This document shows, piece after piece, positions 33,491 through 42,400 of a DNA stretch of 48,521 bases. A model generated the notes under the pieces. The model ran no database searches, was not told where the DNA came from, and saw nothing but the letters and a program-made list of their open reading frames with translations. Position numbers and translations under genes: made by a program. Each line of letters begins with the position of its first letter. Position 1 is the stretch's first letter. Origin of the DNA: Bacteroidota bacterium (GTDB lineage: Bacteria > Bacteroidota > Rhodothermia > Rhodothermales > Salinibacteraceae); assembly GCA_009908945.1 (NCBI GenBank), contig JAAAOI010000013.1, forward strand, positions 1 through 48,521, given 5' to 3'.

Positions 33491-35065
33491 ATGGCTGCTC
33501 GCTACACGTCCTTCCTTTCCCTGAGCCGCCGCCCGAGGGTATGCCGTCTGCGCGCGATCGCCCTGGGGCACCTCCTGCTGCTTCTGCTACTTATCGCACC
33601 GCAGACGGGCGCAGCGCAGACGGGCGCAGCGCAGGACGACAGCGGCCCTGTGACGGTGGGGTCCAAGCAGTTCACGGAGAACGTCATCCTTGGCCACATG
33701 GCTACGCTGCTTCTTGAAGACGCCGGCCTTACCGCACAGCACCGCGCCGAGTTGGGCGGCTCCCGGTTTCTGTGGGAAGCTCTCCAGCGCGGCGACATCG
33801 ATCTGTATCCGGAGTACACCGGGACGCTGACGGAGGAAATCCTCACCGATGACGAGGTCACGCCCGAGACGCTCCCCGACGTGCTGGCCACCTACAACGT
33901 GCAGATGACCGCACCACTCGGCTTCAACAACACGTACGCCCTCGGCATGCGCCCTGCCCAGGCCGAGAGGCTGGGCATCGAGACGATCTCCGACCTGCGG
34001 GACCACCCGTCGCTACGGCTGGCCTTCTCCAACGAATTCATGGAGCGGGGCGACGGGTGGCCGGCACTTCAACAGGCCTATCGCTTGCCACACCAAGAGG
34101 TGCGTGGCGTGGATCATGACATCAGCTATCAGGGCCTCCGCAGCGGCGCAGCAGACGTGATTGACCTCTACTCTACCGATGCCGAGATCGATGCCTACGA
34201 CCTGCAGGTGCTGGAGGATGACCGGGACTTCTTCACGGAATACAGAGCCGTGTTTGTGTACCGGGCAGACCTGAGCAGCCGGGTCCCGGAAGCGCCGACC
34301 GCGCTTGAACCACTGGAGGGGGCGATCTCGGAGAGGCGCATGATGACGTTGAACCGGCGTAGCAAGATCGACGGGGCCCATGAAGCGCAGGTGGCAGCCT
34401 CCTTTCTGACGGAAGACCTGGAGCTGACCGGTATCGCGCCGGTCGGCACGGCAGGGCGTGCCACGCGCGTGTGGCAGCGCACGGTGGAGCACGGCCTGCT
34501 GGTCTTCCTCTCGCTGCTGGCCGCCGTGGGGGCTGCCCTTCCCCTGGGCGTGCTGGCGGCCAAGCGCCGGGCACTGGGCAGCGGTGTGCTGCTGCTGATC
34601 GGCCTCACATACACGACGCCCTCGCTGGCCCTCTTGGCCCTGATGGTGCCCCCCCTCGGGCTGGGTTTCGCACCCGCCGCGGTGGCGCTGTTCATCTACA
34701 GCCTGCTCCCTATCGTCTGGAACACGTACACGGGCCTGCGCGACATCCCGGAGCCGCTGCTGGAGTCGGCGGAGGCCCTTGGGCTTTCAGCGGCGGCTAA
34801 GCTCCGCCTGGTGGAGCTGCCGCTGGCACTGCCTTCCATCATGGCCGGCGTGAAGGTGGCGGCCGTGATCAACATAGGCACCGCCACACTCGGCGCCCTG
34901 ATTGGCGCCGGCGGGTACGGGCAGCCTATTCTCACGGGCATCCGCCGCGCCGACATCAGTCTTATTCTGGAAGGCACTGTTCCCGCTGCGGTTATGACGG
35001 TGGCCGCCCTTCTTCTGCTGGAGGGCATCGAGCGCCTGATGACAAGGCATCGCCCGGGGATGTAA
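33491..35065 (+). CDS. Fused substrate-binding protein and permease of a glycine betaine/choline-type ABC importer
   Basis: A 524-aa fusion with the binding domain first. A signal/anchor segment ('LGHLLLLLLLIAPQTGAAQ') leads into an OpuAC-like domain ('VGSKQFTENVILGHMATLLL', 'LYPEYTGTLTEEI', 'AFSNEFMERGDGWPALQQAY', to about 300). Then follows a BPD permease domain with about five helices ('PLGVLAAKRRALGSGVLLLI', 'LLPIVWNTYTGLRDIP'). The EAA-type coupling loop is 'LLESAEALGLSAAAKLRLVE'. Substrate could be betaine, choline, carnitine or ergothioneine. Most fusions known to me (OpuABC, EgtU) put the binding domain last. A 15-bp duplication lies at the signal peptide end. Confidence 0.9.
   Translation: MAARYTSFLSLSRRPRVCRLRAIALGHLLLLLLLIAPQTGAAQTGAAQDDSGPVTVGSKQFTENVILGHMATLLLEDAGLTAQHRAELGGSRFLWEALQRGDIDLYPEYTGTLTEEILTDDEVTPETLPDVLATYNVQMTAPLGFNNTYALGMRPAQAERLGIETISDLRDHPSLRLAFSNEFMERGDGWPALQQAYRLPHQEVRGVDHDISYQGLRSGAADVIDLYSTDAEIDAYDLQVLEDDRDFFTEYRAVFVYRADLSSRVPEAPTALEPLEGAISERRMMTLNRRSKIDGAHEAQVAASFLTEDLELTGIAPVGTAGRATRVWQRTVEHGLLVFLSLLAAVGAALPLGVLAAKRRALGSGVLLLIGLTYTTPSLALLALMVPPLGLGFAPAAVALFIYSLLPIVWNTYTGLRDIPEPLLESAEALGLSAAAKLRLVELPLALPSIMAGVKVAAVINIGTATLGALIGAGGYGQPILTGIRRADISLILEGTVPAAVMTVAALLLLEGIERLMTRHRPGM
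33601..33630. repeat. 15-bp tandem duplication after the signal peptide
   Basis: GCAGACGGGCGCAGC occurs twice in direct tandem, encoding QTGAA twice between the hydrophobic segment and the binding domain. Exact identity suggests a recent slippage event that changes linker length by five residues. Confidence 0.9.
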
Positions 35066-35338
35066 GCGGTTCAATAACAGAGCTGGATGTAATGCACCCG
35101 CAGTGGCTCGCCTGGTTATGCCCGTTCATACAGCCCCAGCCCCCCTTCATAAGCACACACTTAATGATCCATAAGTACAAGCGCTATGCGCTGACCTCTT
35201 ACAAGAACTGTCCAGCAAATGCGTAGATAGGGGGCGTGTTACAAAAGCCCTACTCCTTACAACGTGTGCTGGCACCTTCCGATGTCCCCACCGTCAGCCA
35301 GCCTGCGTGTTTTATCATGGACTTGTGCACTTAATATT

Positions 35339-36853
35339 ATGCTGATTATCCCCTCATTTGCTCGCACCGCTGGCCTCATAGCGCTCCTCGGGGTGTTTTG
35401 CTCGTTATCGTTGGGGGTGCTCCTGCCGGATGTGGCAAGCGCCCAAGACCAAACCGTTGCACCGCGGGATACGGTACACAACATCCGTATCGACCGCGGC
35501 CAAGACATCGTGCAACCGCCCAGCCTGTGGTACCAGGAAGGCGATGCCGCGCCAGACAGCCTCGGCATCATCCGGGTGCCCCGCACGGACGACCCGGACG
35601 CCATTCGCTATCCGGATGCGAATCGGGGGTATCCCGTCTACCTGCAGCACGCAACCTTTGTGCGCGATGGCCAAGTCTCGGAGGTATCGCTTAGCGACCA
35701 GGTGCTGAGCGGCGAGGTGCAGGGTCGCATCATTATTCGCCCGCCGGCCGACGATTTTTACGATATCGCCGAGCCGTTCGGCGTGGAGACCATCCGGCAG
35801 GAGCCGGGGGTGGAGACCATCGTAGATGCCCGCGAATGGTACCGCGCCTCGCTCATGAACCGCCGCACGGGAGTAGAGGCTGCAGCGGATGCCTTTCAGG
35901 CCACCCGGGAGTTGCGCGGGCGGTTGCGCAGCACCGCCACCGGAGGGGAAAGCGTGCTCTTCTACCTCGTGGCCAGCCGTCCGACAGCACGCCAGATACA
36001 GCAGATTCAAATCGTCGGCGCCCCTCGTAGCATCATCGAACGCCCGGTACCCGTGACGCGCTTCCTCACCATTCGCGAAACGCCGCCGCCTCAGGCGGAA
36101 TGGATCACCCGGGTGGGGGTGTTTGCCGGGCCCAACTCGGCCGGGCTGCCCGCACTTCAGCAGGATCGCTACACCGCCCTCCGTATCCGCGGGGATGTGG
36201 TCAGCACCCTGCGCTTGAATGTGGGCGATAGGCGCTCGTTCGATGTGTCTATCTACGGCGCCACCCAACCCACGCTCAGCCCCGATGGCAACCACCACGA
36301 CGTACCCTACGGCGTCGGGCTTGCGGCGCGCTTTGGGGTCGACCTGAGCTTCGTCCTGCAGGCTATTGCCACGTACGAGGACTCCCCGTTCCAGACCCAG
36401 GGGTTTGAAGAGGGCGACCAGCGCCTGCGCCTGCTGTTAGGACTGGACAACAACCGGGAGCGTAGTCGCTATCAACTGCGCCTGGGGCCCACCTACTTCC
36501 GCGATCAAGCCACCGTGCTGGATGAGGCCGTGCGCGGCCCTGCCCGCGAGCTTGGGTACAGCGTCTACGGACGCTACATCGCGCAGCGGCGGGTGGCGGA
36601 CCGGCCGTTTGTGTGGGAGTCCGACCTGCGCGTCGATCAGTCGTGGGGCTACGTGCAGGACACCGGCAATAGCAACTTTACCGCCGAGGGGCGGACGGCG
36701 TTCAAGCGGGAGTTCACGCTCGGGGCCGGCACCTTCTCCATCGGCCCGGCGCTCTTCGGGCAGTACATCAACAACATCTACAGCGAAACCGCTGGCTTTG
36801 ACGAGTTCAGCCTCCTCTTTGGCTTCGAGATGACGAGCCGGGCGATCCTGTAG
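35339..36853 (+). CDS. Unrecognised exported protein, probably outer-membrane beta barrel
   Basis: No family recognised. The ATG at 35339 gives 504 aa beginning with a signal peptide ('LIALLGVFCSLSLGVLLPDVASAQ'). After about 180 residues of soluble-looking sequence, the C-terminal half alternates short hydrophobic strands with polar turns ('LRLLLGLDNNRERSRYQLRL', 'YSVYGRYIAQRRVADRPFVW', 'FSLLFGFEMTSRAIL'). That pattern and the aromatic/hydrophobic C-terminus suggest a beta barrel of perhaps 8-12 strands. It stands alone, with a 273-bp upstream gap, and is convergent with the GH13 gene (32 bp). Confidence 0.7.
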   Translation: MLIIPSFARTAGLIALLGVFCSLSLGVLLPDVASAQDQTVAPRDTVHNIRIDRGQDIVQPPSLWYQEGDAAPDSLGIIRVPRTDDPDAIRYPDANRGYPVYLQHATFVRDGQVSEVSLSDQVLSGEVQGRIIIRPPADDFYDIAEPFGVETIRQEPGVETIVDAREWYRASLMNRRTGVEAAADAFQATRELRGRLRSTATGGESVLFYLVASRPTARQIQQIQIVGAPRSIIERPVPVTRFLTIRETPPPQAEWITRVGVFAGPNSAGLPALQQDRYTALRIRGDVVSTLRLNVGDRRSFDVSIYGATQPTLSPDGNHHDVPYGVGLAARFGVDLSFVLQAIATYEDSPFQTQGFEEGDQRLRLLLGLDNNRERSRYQLRLGPTYFRDQATVLDEAVRGPARELGYSVYGRYIAQRRVADRPFVWESDLRVDQSWGYVQDTGNSNFTAEGRTAFKREFTLGAGTFSIGPALFGQYINNIYSETAGFDEFSLLFGFEMTSRAIL

Positions 36854-36885
36854 CAGGGGCAGAACCAAGCGGGCGCCACGGGCAG

Positions 36886-38793
36886 CTACGGCTCCTGTTG
36901 GCGCTCCAGTACCAAGCCGCTCCGCGCCGGGACCTCCAGCAGCAGCGCCTCGGCCTCCTGCTGCACGCGGTAGCCCTCCGAGGCAGTCGTGAAGATTGCC
37001 TCATAGGGCTGCGTTTCGGTGCGCCCGAGCGGAATGCGCGCACTGTGGGCCTCATCGGAGCGGTTGAGCGCCACCACAAGGGAGGCGCCCTCGTGCGCGC
37101 GCTCGAAGGTCAGCATGGAGCGCTCATCATCAGCCTGCAACACCCTGAAGGTGCCCCGGCGGAGGGCGTCGTGCGCGCGGCGCAGATGGATGAGCGTGCG
37201 GTAGGCCTCAAACAGGTCGTGGTCGAACGCCACGGGGTTGCGCGTGCGCTCCCGGCCTAAGGGATCCTCCGTTTCATCGGCGTAGGTGAGGTCAGGCCAT
37301 ACCATCGGCTTGCGGTCGTCCGGATCGTCGGCGCCCCACATACCGGCCTCCGTGCCGTAATAGAGCATCGGAGCGCCGATGTAGGTAAACTGGAAGAGGG
37401 CCACCAGCTGTTGGATGGCGCGCTCCTGCGCGTCTGGTGCGTGGACGTCGTACGTCTGGCTGAAGCGTGGCGAGACGTGCGGGCCTACGTCGTAGTCGAA
37501 CCGGGACGGCGCCTCGTACGGCGGCTCCTGCGCGTTTACGATCATAGAGGCAACGCGCTCTGTATCGTGCGAGTCGATGAGGTTTTGCAGCGCCGGCTGT
37601 ACGGCACGCGGGTACGCCGTACGGCGCGCTTCCAGCATCTCGATAAAGGCCGTCGGGCCGATGGCATGATCCACCAGAAACCCCTTTACGGGGAAGGCAA
37701 AGGCGTGATAGTTCATCGTGGCTGAAAACCCGCCGTCCGCGATGAAATCCGACGCCTCCTGCCAGATTTCCGGCACCGTGTAGGCCTCCGGGTTCAGCTC
37801 TCGCACGAACGCATTCCAGTCCTGCCAAAAGCCCGTGGGCACTTCGTTGGCCACATCCAGCCGCCAGCCGTCTATGCCGGCCCGCGCCGCGCCCTCCACC
37901 ACGGGGGCCATCCAGCGTTCGGTGGCGTCGAAGATATACTGCCGGGGCCCCGCGTGCAGGTCGGTGCCGTCTTCATTTTCTGCAAACTCGGGCAAGTGCT
38001 CGTAGCCCCACCAGCCCTCGTAAGCGAAGGACACCTCGGGGTCGTCGGGGTCATCAAATGCACGCACCACGTACCAATCGGCAAACGGGGAGTCTTGCTG
38101 CTGCTCTTGTAGATCAGCAAACGCAAAGAAGTCGCGGCCGGTGTGATTCCAGACACCGTCCATCACGACGCGGATTTCGCGGGCGTGTGCGGCTTCCACC
38201 ACGTCCAGGAAGAGCCGGTCGGCCGCGGTCCATACCCACGTGTCGGGGTTGGTGGGGTCTTCCTGGGCGATGAGCGCGAAATCTCCTTCGGGATCGGGCC
38301 CAAAGTGGGGGTCGATGTGATGAAACGAGTTGCCGTCGTACTTGTGGAGCGAGCGCGCCCAGAACACCGGGTTGAAGTAGAGGGCGTTGACGCCGAGGCT
38401 ATCCAGGTAGGGCAGGTGGTCCAGGACGCCCTGCAGGTCGCCTCCGTAGCGGCGGTCGAAAATCGGGCCGTAGAAGTCCGCGCTCATCTCCTCTTCCCAC
38501 GCCGCGCGGGCATACCAGTCGCTGGTCCACGAGCGCGTCGCCCACGAGGCTGGCACGCGATCTACCGGGCGCTCCAGCGTTTCCCGCGTAGGATTATTGG
38601 ACGGGTCGCCATCGCGAAAGCGCTCCGGGAAGATCTGGTAGAAGATGGCGTCCTGCGCCCAGTCGGGCACCTGCGGCCCGGGGGCCTCCGCCTGCGCGCC
38701 GGCATCGGCGGGGGCATCAGGCGGACCGGCGCAGGCAGCCACCCACAGGCAGCCGACCAGCAGGAGCAGGGCAACACGGACACGAGAACGCAT
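36886..38793 (-). CDS. GH13 alpha-glucan hydrolase lipoprotein (neopullulanase/cyclomaltodextrinase-like)
   Basis: A 635-aa alpha-amylase family enzyme anchored by a lipobox ('LWVAAC'). GH13 landmarks: 'DAIFYQIFPERFRDGD', region I 'VVMDGVWNHTGRDFF', nucleophile Asp about 312 in 'DGWRLDVANEV', acid Glu about 341 in 'YTVPEIWQEA', and 'LIDSHDTERV' about 411. 'PMLYYGTEAGMWG' closes the barrel. The 'DIFY/DWAQDAIFYQIFP' wording and 'NEVP' region II fit the neopullulanase/maltogenic group. It is the last gene of the starch locus and would act at the cell surface or periplasm on maltodextrins. Confidence 0.92.
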   Translation of the reverse strand: MRSRVRVALLLLVGCLWVAACAGPPDAPADAGAQAEAPGPQVPDWAQDAIFYQIFPERFRDGDPSNNPTRETLERPVDRVPASWATRSWTSDWYARAAWEEEMSADFYGPIFDRRYGGDLQGVLDHLPYLDSLGVNALYFNPVFWARSLHKYDGNSFHHIDPHFGPDPEGDFALIAQEDPTNPDTWVWTAADRLFLDVVEAAHAREIRVVMDGVWNHTGRDFFAFADLQEQQQDSPFADWYVVRAFDDPDDPEVSFAYEGWWGYEHLPEFAENEDGTDLHAGPRQYIFDATERWMAPVVEGAARAGIDGWRLDVANEVPTGFWQDWNAFVRELNPEAYTVPEIWQEASDFIADGGFSATMNYHAFAFPVKGFLVDHAIGPTAFIEMLEARRTAYPRAVQPALQNLIDSHDTERVASMIVNAQEPPYEAPSRFDYDVGPHVSPRFSQTYDVHAPDAQERAIQQLVALFQFTYIGAPMLYYGTEAGMWGADDPDDRKPMVWPDLTYADETEDPLGRERTRNPVAFDHDLFEAYRTLIHLRRAHDALRRGTFRVLQADDERSMLTFERAHEGASLVVALNRSDEAHSARIPLGRTETQPYEAIFTTASEGYRVQQEAEALLLEVPARSGLVLERQQEP

Positions 38794-38818
38794 GGGACGC
38801 GTCAGCTATGCAGCGTGA

Positions 38819-39292
38819 TCAATCCGGACGGTCGGGCGGATCGGGGATGCCCGTGCCTTCCCCTGTCAAGGCTACATCCACCGGACTGTCATTGCTGCCG
38901 TCATGGGTGATGGACACCGTTCCCTCGTGTGTTTCCACGGACTGCGGGGCGTACGTGATCGTAATGCTTTGGGAGGCGCCGGGATCGAGCGTAAAACCGC
39001 CTTCCCCATCGTCGATAGTGAAGTGTTCATCGCCGGCCACAAGCCCTACGGACCCGGCCAGCACCGCGTCGCCATCGTTTTCGATCGTGAAGGTCTCCGT
39101 CGCGCTCTCCTCTACGGCGGCTACCTCACCAAAATCAACCGACGTTACGCCGGCCGACAGCTGCCCCTCGGGGTCGTTCATCCCGTTTACCGGGTCATCG
39201 TCATCGCCGCAGGCCAGCAACGTTACAGAGAGGAGCAGGACGGCTATCCCTACCAATGGATAGCGCAGGAAGCGCGTAGCAGATGCGTACAT
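38819..39292 (-). CDS. Choice-of-anchor D domain lipoprotein
   Basis: A 157-aa lipoprotein (signal 'LVGIAVLLLSVTLLAC') with one Ig-like choice-of-anchor D/ASPM-type domain: 'SVDFGEVAAVEESATETFTI', 'FTLDPGASQSITITYAPQ' and 'VDVALTGEGTG'. Such domains usually mediate protein or glycan contacts; function unknown. It lies between the two GH13 genes (25 bp from the downstream one), so it may be a surface accessory protein of the amylase system. Confidence 0.8.
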   Translation of the reverse strand: MYASATRFLRYPLVGIAVLLLSVTLLACGDDDDPVNGMNDPEGQLSAGVTSVDFGEVAAVEESATETFTIENDGDAVLAGSVGLVAGDEHFTIDDGEGGFTLDPGASQSITITYAPQSVETHEGTVSITHDGSNDSPVDVALTGEGTGIPDPPDRPD

Positions 39293-39417
39293 CAGAACGT
39301 GAAGTCGTTTGAGAGGAAGAAAGCGTAACGGCTGCGGTTGGCGCGTACGGCCCGGGCCGCCTGCACCGTGTGTACTGTACGCCCAAACGGGGTACGGCCC
39401 CTAAAGGTACAAATATT

Positions 39418-42400
39418 TTATCGGACAAGCGTGATGCGTTTCACCTTGGTCTCGGAGCCGGCCGTGAGGCGCACGAGGTACACGCCGCTGGCCGCCCGGC
39501 CGCCGCTCCCGTCGCGCCCATCCCAGCGCACCTCGTGGGTGCCGGCCCGGTGATAGCCGTCGGTGAGGGTGGCCACCTGGCGCCCCAGCACGTCAAACAC
39601 CTCTATGCGGACGCGCATGTCCTCCGGTACCGCATATTCGATGGTGGTCGTCTCGGTGAAGGGGTTTGGATAGTTGCGCTTGAGGGTCAGCTGGTCGGGG
39701 GCCGCCGGTTGCTCTACGTAGTCGCGCGAGCCCACCAGCAGCTGCAGCGGCATTGTGCGGCCGTCCGGCTGCAGGCGGAGGGCCCCTTCGGTGCGGAGGT
39801 CGTACATGCGCTCGGTCCTGGGGTCGAAGAGCCGCACCTCAGCGCTGCCGAAGGCCTCCAAGCCCTCAGCCGTCAGCACGACGTCCTGCCCCGCGGGCCC
39901 CTTCAACGAGAGGTCGAACGTGTGCCCGTCGAAGGCTTCAGGAACGAGCCGGGTGACGGCTGCGGGCTGTCCTTCGGTCGCGTCGATGGAGAAGGCCAGC
40001 GAGGCAAACGACGCCCGAGGCGCCGCATCGGACAGAGCGGTCTCGCCTTCCCGCAGCCCCATCCGGACGGACGCCTCCCCGTGCCCATCCGCGCGGGCGG
40101 TCAGGTCGAGCGTGGGGGTGGTACGCAGGGCCTGCAGGGGTGCGGTAAGGGCTGCGCTGCCAGCGGCCTGGGCGGCCAGGCTACCCGGGTACGGCACCGT
40201 GAGCTGCGTCGTGGTAAAGTCGTGGCGGTAGTAATAGGCCGTTCCGCTCGCAGCCGCACTCTCGAAGGTGTCCGCCGGCTCGTAGCCGGTGCCGGTCCAG
40301 GCCCAGAGCGTCTGGCTGATGCCATTGGCCGCCTGCACCAGCGCCCAGTCGATGTCGGCGTCCATGGGATTGCTGATGATGTTCCAGCCCTCGTGCACCT
40401 CGATAGTGGTGGCACCCTCGGTGTCGAAGGCCGGTGCGGGCAGGTTCTCCTCGGCAGCCGTCCACGGGGCTTCGCTGACGACCCAGAAGCCGCGCCCCGG
40501 CGCAAACGTGAGCGGCGCCTCGGGGGTGTACTCTTCGAGGAAGTCAGCCGCTTGTCCGTTGTCTCGGAAGGCGCGCCAGTTCTCACCGGGGTCGCCTTCC
40601 AGCGTCGCGGCCACATCCAGGGCGACCTGTCCCGGCAGCCCCACGAGTTGGTAGCTGCGCTGATCGCCCACGTCGCCAAACGAGCGGCTGAGGTCGAACG
40701 AGAGCTCCGCGGGCGGCCCGAGCGTTTCATCCGGGGCGATCACCAGGCCGGGCTCCGGCGCTTCTTGTGGTGCTGTCGTGAACACGCGAAACTCGCCGGG
40801 TTGCAGCCACAGCGACTGTTCGGTGTTGTCCACCTCCAGCGACGTGTCGTTAAAGAAGTCGTACCACGTACCGGTCTGCGTGAACGTGACGCCCGCCTGC
40901 CGCGCCGTCAGTCCAAAGTTGCCGACCACGACGGCATCCTGCGTTTCGTGCTCCAGGCGGATGTCGCGGATCGCGCGGCTGCCGGTTACCCGGAGCGATA
41001 CGCTGGTCTCGGGGTTACGGAAGACCGCGTTCTCGGCGCGCAGGCGGAGCAGCGCCGCCCACGCCTTCCGCAGGCGGGTGCGCTCGGGAGAGGCCACGTC
41101 GTCCCGGTACTCCGTGCGAACAGGCTTAGGAGCGGTGCGCCCGGGCGTGCCTTCCGGGCAGTCGCCAAAGCCGCCGTCGCCGGGGCGGAGGCATTCGCTC
41201 TCGTTCCAGCCGTAGCCCACCTCCCCCAGCTGCCACAGCATCCGCGGCCCGGGCACGGTCAGGAAGAAAGCACCGGCCAGCTTGGAGCGATGCAGCGCCG
41301 TGTCGAAGGTCTGAATATCATACCCATCGGCGGAAGCACCCTCCTGCAGCATCTCCCGCATCAGCCACTGCTCGTCGTGGCTTTCCATGTAGGTGACGTG
41401 GTTGAGCCGTTCGAAGCTGCCGTTGCGCCGGGGCGAGTAGGTGCTCGTCAGCCCGGCTCCACTGCCCAGGTTGCCGGCCGCAGCCTGCCGATAATTGAAG
41501 TTCTGCCCGTTCCACAGCAGCATGCCGCCGGTGTCGTCCGCGCGGTGGTTGGCCAGTTGTGCTTCCTCGTCGTCGGTCCCAAAGTGCTCCAGGATGACGA
41601 TCGCGTCCTCATCCACGGCCCAGATTTCGTCGGCCATACGCTGCAAATTCTCAATGCGGCGCGGCTGCGTGCCGTTGGGGTCCGACGGCTGCCCGCCGAT
41701 GAAGCCTTTCGTGAGGTCGAAGCGGTAGCCGTCGATATTGAACTCCTCCAGCCAGTGGCGATTGGCGCGATCCAGCCAGTATTGGATGTACGGATGGTCG
41801 TGGTTGACCTGCTGAAACACGCTGAAGGGCGTGCTGGCCGGGATGTTAAGGAAAGGATTATCCGCATTGGCGCCATACAGCAACACGAACGGCCCACGCT
41901 CGGTGACGTGGTTGTACACCACATCAAGCAGCACCGCAATGCCTCGCTGATGAGCCGCTTCTACAAATTGCTTAAACGCCTGCCGCGTGCCGTACGACTT
42001 CTCCAGGGCCAGGTGGAAATTCGGATTGTAACCCCAACTGATGGTGCCATCGAAGTTGGCGACCGGCATCAGCTCAATGGCGTTGATGCCGAGGCTCTCC
42101 AGGTAGTCCAGTTCATCAATAAGCGACGCGTAGGTCTTCGCCTCGTTGAAATCGCGCAGCAGGAGTTCATAGACGACCAGCTCCTCTTTGTCCGGGCGCT
42201 GAAAATCGCTAAATGTGAAGTCTGGCTGTCCCGTCTCAAACACCGACACGAGGTTGGTGGTCACATCGCCCGGGTACGGCTTCAGCCCCGGGTACACCTC
42301 CTCCGGGATGAACGAGTCGAAGGGCGTCAGCACTTTGTGGCTGAAGGGATCGCCGGTACGGATTTCGCCGTCAATGAAATACTGAAAGGCATATTCCTCG

